From Hetaerina americana (taxonomy: Eukaryota; Arthropoda; Insecta; Odonata; Calopterygidae), in contig JAKTNV010000001.1 in the NCBI GenBank assembly GCA_022747635.1, forward strand, positions 29,677,990 to 29,741,989: DNA of 64,000 bases, written 5' to 3'. The notes under the pieces were generated by a model that worked only from the letters and a program-made list of their open reading frames with translations, was not told where the DNA came from and did no database searches. Positions 50,901 to 61,591 of the stretch are shown piece by piece. Position numbers and translations under genes: made by a program. Positions within the stretch are counted from its first letter, which is position 1; every line of letters starts with the position of its first letter.

Positions 50901-53900
50901 GTGATAATATATCAAATGCAAAACATTTTTTCCTGACTTAAGAATGAATTCTTTTTAGACAGACCTCATATTTGACTCTTAATCAATGTTTTCACCAAAA
51001 CCCTGCTCACTCTTAAATACTTCAGTCTTCTCTGAGACCCAATAAAAATGGGTTATCTCATTGGATACTACTCAGCTCAAATGTCTTTCAACAATTCAAC
51101 CAAGGTGAAACTTGATAGTTGATTCACTGACATGTATCAAGGGATTTTCTGAGTCGCCAGAAACCCACTTAGGTACTAATCCACTCCTCACTTTCAGCCG
51201 ATCCAACATTCCAGAAATAGAGTTCAAATCAATTCCCAACCTTAAAGTCATAGTTTCAGTCTTTGTCATTACAGCTAGACAAGAAATTTAAGAATTTTTG
51301 GCCCTTACAATATACAAGCGAAGCACCTCATCCAATTCATCACATTTTGATGCATGCAGACTCTTATGTACCAATTGAAACTTGATCCTCAAAAAAGTTG
51401 CTAATTTTTTATAAATGTTTAATAATGCTTGTCATTCAAAACTTTGCAACTGTCAGTTTTGATGCTGTCACTCATGACAATCACTTACTCTGCATTTCCA
51501 CTTTAGATGGAATTTCTTTTTTCTTATTATTTTAGATATAAATTGCTAAGATTTTATACAAAATCAACCATAATTCCCAAAAAGATGTTGCTCTCATATT
51601 TTTTTGGCATTCACACCTCACTCTATCAATTTTGAAATTAGTTTAGCGGTTACAATTTTTAGAATCCCTGTCAGGAGGGATATGGGAAAAGGAAAAGTCC
51701 ATAGTCCAAGAAAGGTGCTTCTCTTACTAGCCATAATCCTTATTGAAAGGATGGAAGTTCCCAAAATTTGTTTGAAGCAGCTAAGTAAAAAGTTTCCCTC
51801 CCTTCATAGGTGGGGAAAGTAAAACACAACTTCTTGAGGGGTGAGGGATGCATTGAGGGAAATATCACGGCTATACTATTGTCACACATATCGAAAAGAG
51901 GTGGAAGTGGTAGGAAGAAATAAAGTTGATATTATTACTGCTGGTTTGTTAATGAAAAATCTCAGAAGTTTCTGAAAAAATTAGGCTCTAGGAAATGAGT
52001 GGATCAAGAAATCAGTCCACAAATTCCATGATTGTATTGTGCAAATAATTTTGTGAAATGAATAAATATTCCTGAAACATTAACAATGAATGATTAGATT
52101 ATTTTTGGTCCTCAATTTCAATACAAGCAATAGATTGATTGAACAGTTCACATGTGAAATCTCAGATCCAGTATGAGTTTTTGTGAATAGATTTTTGATA
52201 AGCCATAGAAGCAGCTTGCCAAATGTTATTAGAACTGAAAAACAATTAAATGTGCATTGCACTTGCATATTCAATGTGCAGGTCAGGATGGAATGTCATG
52301 GCACTATTGAAGAATATCAGTATAACTATATGAAGCCATGAAAATGGTCTTGATTGAATCTGTCAGTCTAAATTGCAGAATTAAAACTAATGGTTTTGAG
52401 TCCCTCTTACCTCATTGATGTTAACCAAGTTAAAGTGGTCAATGTGAATCATAGCTCTTGCTTGCAGCTCATGATTGAAAACAATCATGGCTTTTATGTG
52501 CTGATCATGATTTTCATTAAATAATTTTAATGGAAACTCTTGTGGGTGATTCATAATTGATTTTCTATGAAATTCATGATTGTATGAAACACTGCAATCA
52601 CAGGAGGTGTGGTGCTTTCCTTGCATATTGTGTGCAGATATTCTCCTTGGATCTTCCACAGGGTGTCTCCATTGTGGCCGATGCCCAAGTCTAGCATCAA
52701 AATGTCAGCCAGATTGGAGACTCACATATTGTAACACCCAAAAGAAATTTCTACCCTACAGTCACTATTTTAAACATGGATTTTGATTGCTTTGAAAAGG
52801 TGATTTTTAAAGAAAATGAAGAGATAGTTGCCAATGCACCAGTTTCTTAGTTACCTAAATATTGACGGTAGATTATGAGAGATTATTTCTTCTATACATA
52901 TTTATTTGCTTCCATTGCCTAGTGTGGAAGATTTGATCTTCATTTAGCACCAGGTATACGTATGCATATTAATGGAATAGTCATCACGAAAGAAAATATA
53001 ATATTTTGATAAATAATACGTAAAGAACACATTAGATAGAGTTAATGCTTGCCAGACAGGCAGTCAGTCAGTTCCCCAGAAATAAGATTGAATGGAACAA
53101 AAGGTATAGTATCTTTGCATGATAAATCATTAGAAGAGCTTCTCTAGACAGAAGAGTGTATAGCTTTTTGAATCCCTTTGATGATCAACAGATTTAACAT
53201 TCGTTTATTGATGATTTTCTACACAATTAAGCTTTTCCCTTATCAATAGACCTTAAAATTTGGCGCTACCAGCATAGTGAATTGTGGTCCTTAAGACACT
53301 TCCATAGACATAGCCAAGAGGGCTAAGTTGATGTAATTAGGGTGTCATGCCCCCTTAATAATTGTTATATTTAAGAATATTTTACAAGTGGACTCTCTGT
53401 TGGCAGTGTTAGTTATGCAATATTTAATCTGTCCCCATCCATTTTTTGTGAATAAGTTTAATATTTGAAATTTTTAGTAAGTCTGGAAACTCATCATTTG
53501 CAAATAACTCATTAGCAACGAATGTTAATAATTTACTAATTGCATCTGTACAGTTTTGGTAGTTTTAAATGGAAAATTGTACATTTCAGCTGATTTTTTT
53601 ATATTTTAGGTTTAGTATACACTTAGAGAACTCATCATCCTCAGCTACAGGAGAAATTACTATGAAAGATTTCACATGATGACCATGTTTTGCAATAACT
53701 CCACATCACTTACTATATTTTTGGTAAATTTAAATGTCACCAGTTATGTGTTTATTTGCAAAATTGGCAATTTGTTTAGGATCAGACTCGATCATATGAC
53801 TCTATTCTCAATTATTGTTGTTAAAGTTTCTCTACTATCACTTTTCCCCCACTCAAACTATTAATTACCTAAATTCCATGATAATTTCATTGCATGACAT

Positions 53901-56373
53901 CTACATTGCCAGATTGGCAAGTGAGTATGCGATATTAGGATGCCCTTGCTTTCAGAAGAAGTCACATGTCATTTTTTTTAAAGATATGGAAATAATTTTT
54001 TTAATTTGGTTCATCCACCCATCTTTTCAATGCACACAAATTCTGCAATTTAATACTGGCTCACCTTACCTCATCTGTTACCCGCAGATTGCTTGCATTA
54101 TTACAACTCCTAGGAGTAATTTTTTTGGGGGAGCATGCTTCAAAGTTAAGTTTTACATTGGTCATGAAAAAGATGTACATTTCTTGGACTTTTTCAACTT
54201 ATACAAAGGTTCCCCAGGCAATACACATGATAGTTCATAAAAGTAATTTACAATCTCACTTGGGTAATACTTTTCACAACACATCATTAGTCTTTAGTTC
54301 AGGTACTTACCATTCGTGCAGAGTGGTCAGAAATGCTTAGAGTGATCATTGACAAGTGATCATTCACAATCAGGTGAACTTTGTTAATAATATGCACAAT
54401 ATTTTTGGAACAGTATACAGTCTTTTCTACATTTGGGAGATTTACCAGTGAAGTCAACCCAAGTTTTGTGTGACATTTTGAGATCGCATACCATTTCTGA
54501 AATCATCAATTAATTACCTTGCTTTTTTTTCCTACACCTAAACATAAAAATGCTTGAATTACAAAATAAATCAGTCACACTACTATAAGAAAGTCTGTTA
54601 AAAACATATCATTACCAATTTTCCTATTTTTTGCTTATTTTTCTTTAACCCAACTGCGCAAATTTTAGCACATCTCTCTTCAGAAATCAGTTTTTAATTG
54701 ATAGGAGAGGATTAGTGTTTCATTTTCTGTCATGCCTATCATATAGCCAAACCTCCTTCTTCTACTTTTTTATAGGACATGAATCAATTATGGAGGAAAA
54801 AATCTCTCTCAAAATATTCATATCAATCATTTTTTATTGTTATGAAATAAAGTTTAGGGGAAAGTTTGATGGCCAATGATGGCGAAGGGTGCATAAAATG
54901 GCTAATGGAATTTTTAACATTCTTGTGCAAATTATCAACTCTACGAATCATTTATTAGTTAGTTATGATTGAATTTATAAATTATTAACTTAACAGGAAG
55001 GTTATTAACTAAACTAATTGGAATCTTTAAAAAGGACTGCTGCAGAAGAAGATGAATGTATTTTTTAAAAGACATTATTTTTGAAAGTCTAAGTAAGGCA
55101 AAAAAATGTAAATCATGTAGGTATCTACACATTCTTTTAGTGCATAGGAGCCACAAATTTCACCAAAATCTAATAAAATATCCTCAGGGAGAGATTTTCC
55201 TTCCATTTCCTGTTCCAGGTACATCTTGAAGAAGAGTCCACACTAGGCAAGGTTTTAGAAAAGTACTTTTCAGTAATTCATGTGCTAGCCTTGGAGAAAA
55301 TGCATGCTCTCTCCTTGATTATTCAAATAGTAAGCACAAGAGTTCTTTTACATTTTTTGTACCTTATATTTTTCCTAACTTCTCCTGGCCTCAAGGATGG
55401 TGATGCCTGTTTCATGGATGGGAACTTTGAATCCATCATGAAGATCAGTGATGTGTTAATTCAATTCCTGAAGAATTTCATCCCATAACAACAATGCTAT
55501 CATCTTGTTCATTTCATATCATCTCTAGTTGACAGTAGGGAGGTTAATGAGGATGGAAAAAGCATATATGGAGCAGGACAAAGAGAGTGAAGAATAAAAT
55601 GTGTTTGAATAGGTATTTTCCAATTTTTACCTTACTAAATGACGTGACCCCCTCCTCATCAACTACTACATCAATGTGATAAAAGGGCTTATATGGTCAT
55701 GAAGCATGCCAGTATGACAGTTCCTCAGTTAACTGCCACCCCATCTGGAAATATATCCTCAATTCTTTACAAGGCCTTCCCTAGGGGGAGAGAGGTTGTA
55801 TAAAGTAATGGCGTCATGGCAAAAATTGCGAGATAAATAATAGGAAACTGGCTCCATTAAAATGCCCGGGAAATCATAATCGATGTAAAAATATGGATAA
55901 TGACTCATAGTAACTGAGTATTTCCAACCCTATGTAGGTGGCATGCCAGTGGTTGGGGAGGTAGCCTTGGGCACACATTTTATTCAATGCATGTCATGAG
56001 GTCTCAAGTGGCATGCTACATGACTGTAGACCTCTTTAAATGTCCCAGATGAATGTTAATCTGATATTCCTATCTTTTGGTCTTGAGATTGACCCTCCTA
56101 TACATACCTTTTCTTACCTATCTAGCTTATCACAGTATTTTGTTCATTACCTAGATTAAACATATGATTTTCAAAGCAATAAAGGGGGTATTTGGTTAGA
56201 AAAAAAACAATGTGATTAATTTTATAATGGAATGACATGAGGAAAAACTTTGATCAGAGATAATTAAATCTCATAAGATAGTTAACTTTAAAGGATACAT
56301 ACAATTTAAATGAGAGTTTTCAATCTTAAAATGAACCATAAACTTTACAAAATACAATCTGGAGTAAATTCAT
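50900..56373. other. Intergenic AT-rich DNA, no gene recognised
   Basis: This interval between the ACP gene and the 3' end of the LRR gene contains several open frames of 60-140 codons (for example plus 53,815-54,240 and minus 52,387-52,659), none with a recognisable domain. No repeat shared with the rest of the window was seen. The missing first ACP exon could lie here. Confidence 0.35.
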
Positions 56374-56379
56374 TTTATT
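56374..56379 (-). terminator. Candidate polyadenylation signal of the LRR gene
   Basis: AATAAA on the minus strand, about 215 bp downstream of the stop codon of the LRR membrane protein. Confidence 0.4.
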
Positions 56380-56592
56380 GTGAATCCATGATAAAGAAAG
56401 GACCCACTGCATTTATATAAAAAATGAATGCTCACATATATCAGCTGAAAATAAGTGCAAGAATCATTAACCTTTTTGAAGCTTTAATCCAAATGTGCAG
56501 TGAAAATTATAAAAATTGGAAATAATCAGTAAATTTTAATGCCATAAACTTGACCAATTTGAGATAGGGCATAGATTGTATATAAAAGGTCA

Positions 56593-56811
56593 TTATGGCA
56601 TCTTTGTAACAATCCATGGAAGCCTTCCTGTCCTCCGGTATATAAAGCAATCAAAAGCTAGTTTCGACAGGACAAATATTAGAAGAAGAAGCAAAACAAT
56701 GTTGGCAACATCCAGGGGCTCTATTGTACCATCAGTCCAGTATCCATCACCCCAATCACCTCTCCAATCACCACCTTCCATACAAACTTCTCTTCTTGAT
56801 AGGTCCACCAC
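56593..56811 (-). CDS. LRR membrane protein, last exon (transmembrane and tail)
   Basis: After a TTAACAG acceptor the exon encodes VVDLSRREVCMEGGDWRGDW, GDGYWTDGTIEPLDVAN, a hydrophobic stretch IVLLLLLIFVLSKLAF that forms one transmembrane helix, then DCFIYRRTGRLPWIVTKMP and a stop. The cysteine in RREVC probably completes the disulphides of the LRR C-terminal cap coded in the previous exon. A short basic cytoplasmic tail follows the helix. Phase 0 start. The end sequence reminds me of insect halfway / singed wings 2 proteins, but this is from memory of the family and not a search. Confidence 0.85.
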   Translation of the reverse strand: MVDLSRREVCMEGGDWRGDWGDGYWTDGTIEPLDVANIVLLLLLIFVLSKLAFDCFIYRRTGRLPWIVTKMP

Positions 56812-57671
56812 CTGTTAAAAAACACAGGGTATGTATTTATAAACAATTTTACACCGGGTAGAATCATAATGGATAAATATAATATATGTTTCATGAGCCA
56901 TTTTACGAATTAATATTCTCCAAGCCTTAGTACATATAAACTTTCAAGTTTGTATGAAATCGATGCATCAACACTAAAATGATGATAATCTCTCAGCATG
57001 ATAGTTTAACATCATACATGTATCATGTTCAAAATACTGCATTTCATGAATGTAATTAAAGTCCTTTTTTGACCAAAGTTTGAGATGAAAACTTAAATAC
57101 GTAAAGTGGCAGAAGAAATCAACTCAAAGCTAATTGCCAATAAGTATGGTAGTATTTGAATGAACCAATAAGAAGAGCACATCCTCTGATTGATGAAAAG
57201 ACATGCTGGGAATATTTTAATCGATAGTGATGAAACCAGATTAGTACATTGATTAATATCCATAAAAATGTTTCATAACTTCACATTATAAATAATTTGT
57301 GCATTATTATGCAGAACTAGTGTCCAACTGAACATACCGCCCACAATTTAGTGAAATGTTTTTAAACACCCTCAAGTTATAACATTCTGTCTCCTCAGAT
57401 ACATGTATACCATAGGAAATAATATCATAATGCTTATAAAATTATTCACCAGAAACATGTATTGTCTTTAAAAAATGATTTTTCATGGTTGTAATTCAAT
57501 GGAAAAATAGAAAATTCATTTATCAGGAAGTGAATTGCTCTATGCTTGTATTCAGCATTTTTAATAAGAGATATAGACATTATTGGCAAATGGTGGTAGG
57601 CCAAGGTTGAAGGTCTGATAATTTTATTGGAAATACCAACTGGTATTTTGTGACAAATCTGCTGACACAAA

Positions 57672-57723
57672 GTTGGAAAACCACTCTTAAAATGTTAAAT
57701 CATTTTAAGAGTGGTTTTCCAAC
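57672..57723. repeat. Perfect 23-bp hairpin with 6-nt loop in LRR gene intron
   Basis: 57,672-57,694 (starting GTTGGAAAACCACTC) is followed by TTAAAT and its exact reverse complement at 57,701-57,723. The arms stop pairing beyond that. It sits in the 56,812-58,909 intron. It could be a small transposon end-to-end relic or an RNA hairpin; nothing else supports either. Confidence 0.9.
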
Positions 57724-57729
57724 AAAATG

Positions 57730-58900
57730 CCACTTTACCCATTCATTGGGAGCAAAGCCATTTTACTATGGGAACATCTGGAATAGCTTATTTTTCATGA
57801 AGATCATTAATTTTCATCATTTCTGAACAACAATAGCTAAGAAAAGATGTATATAAAAAATCAATTAGCCTGAATTATTAGGTTAAGCCATATCTTCATT
57901 TGTTTTCAGTGTGATTATTAGATAAGGGCCTGTAACAGACATTATCTATTCAAAATGACAGAAAAAACAAAAGAGATTTGTTTGATAGATATTTATACCA
58001 AAAATTAAGTGTTTATAGTATGTACTTGAACTCTGCCAATCACCCTCCAGGCATGTATAATATGACCATACAGACTTTTTTCAGAAGAAAATCCAAGGAA
58101 CAATAAAATGATCTTTCAAGAGGCCAAAAAGGTGTCCACAGGGATTTTAAGCTTAACAATACCCCTCAATCCAGCCATAAAAATGGAGTTTAGAGAGAAA
58201 TAATTTCAGCTGGAGAAAGATTAGACAGTTTAAAAGCTTGTCCTCTGCTCTGTGCCGCCAATGATCAAACGCTGGACACTTTTACACTATGCTAACATCC
58301 TGACACTTGGGGGTGAATCAGAATTTAGCATGTGTCACACTTTTTGCTCATTTTCATCACACTGTGCTGTTGATGGATGTCCAGGGCAATCCTCATCATC
58401 AACCTCCTTGTTACCCTCCCAGAACATCCTGTACAAGCAGAATACAATCACTAGGGACATTTTTTCAACTCCAGAATCATCCTTAACCATGGTCCTGGTC
58501 TCTGAACCCAAATATCTGAGTTTAACACAAAATTTTATCTCACATTATTGCTCCATGGAAAGTGGCATCGTGAATTTGTGATGCAACCCTTAAAAAGGGG
58601 TTCAGTCTAGCAGCGATCTGCAGACTGTGACAGCACACAAACAACTGATGTGGGTGGTGTTGCTTTCTCAAGACTTTTCACCATATTTCCTAATACAAAT
58701 TGTCCCACTCCAGTCGTCTGCTTTGCCAGGAAATATCGATTTACTTACTTATTGGGACAAACCCTGAATGTGCGTAAGAGACAGAGTTGATCAATGAGTA
58801 AAAACAGCAGGTAAAAAGTGCTCAGCTGACAGTTTCACATCCTAGATTAAGAGGATATCTTAAAATAATTATTATTAGCATAAAATCAATGCTTCCCCCA
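57730..58900. other. LRR gene intron, nothing recognised
   Basis: This is intronic DNA between the LRR-cap exon and the last exon. The 109-codon plus open frame at 58,252-58,581 has no recognisable domain. Confidence 0.4.
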
Positions 58901-58909
58901 ACCACTTAC

Positions 58910-59113
58910 TGGCTCCAAAGAAAGATCGTCCCCCTCAGCAAATGCACACCGGACATCACCAACATCCCTTGCCACAGTGGAGCCATATTTAGCGAGAAAA
59001 TCCCTTAGCTGAGGAGCCCATGCGCATGCACAGTCCCAAGGGTTACCAGCAAGGAAGAGACCCCAGGCATTGGAATTTCGTTCTAGTGCTGCGTCCAATG
59101 CATACACTGGAAG
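58910..59113 (-). CDS. LRR membrane protein, exon with LRR C-terminal cap
   Basis: Between a TTTCTAG acceptor and a GTAAGT donor, 204 bp, phase 0 at both ends. It encodes LPVYALDAALERNSNAWGLF, LAGNPWDCACAWAPQLRDFL and AKYGSTVARDVGDVRCAFAE. The NPWDCACAW--LRDFL--YG and later DVRC form a canonical LRRCT cap (cysteines of the NPW-C-C type), which closes extracellular LRR domains. The start continues the last LRR from the preceding exon (LKSNQISR-LPVYALD). Confidence 0.92.
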
Positions 59114-59129
59114 CTAGAAAAGTAATTAT

Positions 59130-60470
59130 TGATATCAGTAAATCAGAGGCAGGGGCTCTTTGTCTGAGTTTTTAAAGGAAGATACTACGAAAACCAATTT
59201 AATCTTGTATAGTAAGTAATTGTGCTATGAACCCATTTCTCTAAGCAAGAAGATATTTCACTAGTTCTTGCAGTTTTATCATATATATTATTCTCCCAAT
59301 AATGATAATGATGCATCTCTCTGTTTTATGGTTCATGGTTAAAAAAATATCATATTATCTTTAAGGCTTTTTAGAGGAGATATTAATTGACTGAATGGCA
59401 CTTTTATGAAATGAATCCCATGCCTCTGAGGAGTACAGTAGGTATGCAATCATTACTTTTATTTATTTATCCAGTTATTTTTATTTATTATTGAATGGTT
59501 TCTGACCACTAGAGGTAACATCACAATAGACAGGCCACATAGGACCTATGCTGAAAAAAAGAGACTTTACATGATAGAAAAATGGAAATAACTATTAAAG
59601 ATCACAAAGTTCCTTAAAAGAGACTAACATAGATTTTCTAGGAATGGTATCTTCCCAGTCTGAAATGGGTGTTTGCCTCACTTTTTGCAATTAGATTTGA
59701 GCGATTATTGAAGAGAAATGCATTTTTCGTTTTTACTAGTTTTGAGATACTTAGTAGAATTGAAATGATATTTAGGTAATTTGGAGGTAGTTAGGACAAA
59801 CCTAGTGATGTTGAATGAGGCCATAAGTAGGTTCATTGGAAATGGATATGGAATGTAGACAGTTGTGAGAAGAATGAAGGAGAGCAAGGAATGGGCGAGG
59901 AGTTGCAGAAATTAGCCCACAAAGATGAAGATTTCTTATTTGGGGCAATCAAAACCTGATGATATATGTCAGCTTGGATGGTCATCATGATTTATGGGCA
60001 GCGTGTAAAATTGGGGGTCCTTGAATTCAGGTTTAAGAGAATCGAAAAGCCTTCAGGGAAAGGTCTTTGTCAGGTTCAAATCATAGAAGAAAAAATATGG
60101 ATTCTTTCCGGTATTGTGGATAGGATCCTCATTTGGAGATGTCATGAAGCAGGTGAAGACCTCTTTTAAGGCACGTTTTGAAGGACTCAAAAGGAGGAAA
60201 TAGATTTCCAAAAAACTTACTGCTGTAGTTGTGACAAATATTTTAGATATCAAATAATGTGTCTATATAGTTATTCTGGAATAAAATAGAGAGAGGCCAT
60301 TTCCCTGGACATAGAATTCATCTTTGTTAATGGAAGCCATCAAAAGGTTCACCTCACTGTGGAGGGGTATACATATATGAATACAATGACATTTTTATTA
60401 AATAAAGGGAAAATTATTCTCCTGTAATATTAATAATGCCATGGGATCATGTCCGGAACAAACCTTGGAT
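59130..60470. other. LRR gene intron, nothing recognised
   Basis: This is the intron between the LRR exon and the cap exon. It is AT-rich and the open frames have no domain. Confidence 0.4.
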
Positions 60471-60480
60471 CTCAACTCAC

Positions 60481-60639
60481 TCTGCTAATTTGATTGCTCT
60501 TCAGGCTGAATACTCGAAAATGCATTAGCCAGTGTGATCCTTCCAGGACATCTACAGATGTGACGTCATTATTGTCAAGATAAATGTCTTTCACATCACG
60601 ATAATCTTCATTTGTCACAAGTGGCCGGAGATCAGAAAT
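60481..60639 (-). CDS. LRR membrane protein (halfway / singed wings 2-like), LRR exon
   Basis: Between ATGCTAG and GTGAGT, 159 bp, phase 0 at both ends. It encodes ISDLRPLVTNEDYRDVKDIY, LDNNDVTSVDVLEGSHWLMH and FRVFSLKSNQISR: two leucine-rich repeats (DIYLDNNDVTSV; FRVFSLKSNQISRLP). Together with 58,910-59,113 and 56,593-56,811 it gives the C-terminal about 193 residues of an extracellular LRR protein with cap, one transmembrane helix and a short tail. Earlier exons must lie to the right but 60.8-64.0 kb is transposon-filled, so they are probably outside the window. Which LRR family it belongs to (halfway / singed wings 2 is my best guess) is uncertain. Confidence 0.9.
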
Positions 60640-60799
60640 CTAGCATAATTTAAAAAATAAAGATAAAATTACTCCTTGTGTAATCTTAATAGTGGGATAT
60701 AATATGTGATATTTAGCTACTTATATTTTTTTATAAGTTGGCAATTGACACAGTAGCAACATCACAAAATCATGCACCCTCCAAATTTAAGAAAAAAAT

Positions 60800-61220
60800 A
60801 TGTGACAAAACACATGAAAAACCAAATATGACTTGTAAAAAAAAGGCAGTGAGGATTGCCTCTGGGAAACCATATGGATTACCTGTCCCTGACAATTTTC
60901 AAGGACCTGAACTTTATTCCCCTATCATGTACATATATTCTAAGCCTAACTATCAATGTTAAAAGACATAGTAACTGCTTCACACTAAAGAGATATGTGC
61001 ATGGTCGAAACATTACACAAGAAGTATTAACAAGATGCATTACGAATGTGTAAGAACTAAAGCTTTAAAATGTGGATTTAAGGAAATGGGAAGAAAATTA
61101 TTTAAAAATTTACCTCAATAATTAAAGAATTGAAAATGTTGATAGTTTGAAAGTGAAAATAAGGGAATACCTGCAAAAGGACTTGTTCTATCCAGTGAAA
61201 GAATATTTAAATGATTAATA
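60800..61220 (+). mobile_element. LINE ORF2 C-terminal relic
   Basis: The plus strand, with several frameshifts and stops, reads KKKAVRIASGKPYG, then CTYILSLTINVKRHSN-F in another frame, KRYVHGRNITQEVLTRCITN, KMGRKLFKNLP-like and a VKIREYLQKGLFYPVKEYLN-like end. This order (QKRAVR, R-N--TR, NLP, VKE-L---FY-V-EYL) is that of the CR1/Jockey LINE C-terminus, as in the better-preserved 23.2 kb copy. It is a distinct, older family member. Confidence 0.6.
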
Positions 61221-61591
61221 GTACGAATGACCTGCTGTAAATATTTACATAGTTTTGTGTAGTTTGTGATTTCTCATTTAAGACATACATTACATCATAT
61301 GTAATAGACGACTTCTTGTATCAAATCTTGATAACAAGGGTGGAATAAATAATAGTTATAATATTATTAGCTGAATGATTTTAAAAACTATGCCCACTTT
61401 CTTCTAAATTTATTTAGTCAGGAAACAGGTTAAAATTAACTTCAGTGACTCATCACATTCCTTAATTCCATGATTAATGAAGGATTTTTTCAATACATCT
61501 ATTTTCTGACATGTATATTTTATTTTGTTCTCATGATTTTATTCCTTCCCTTATAGTTTGCGTTTTATATCCATTTTATTTAATTATTAGG

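Noticed and set aside
53815..54240. A 141-codon open frame on the plus strand
   Set aside because: It has no domain, AT-driven composition rich in Phe, Ile and Cys, and no splice or promoter context.
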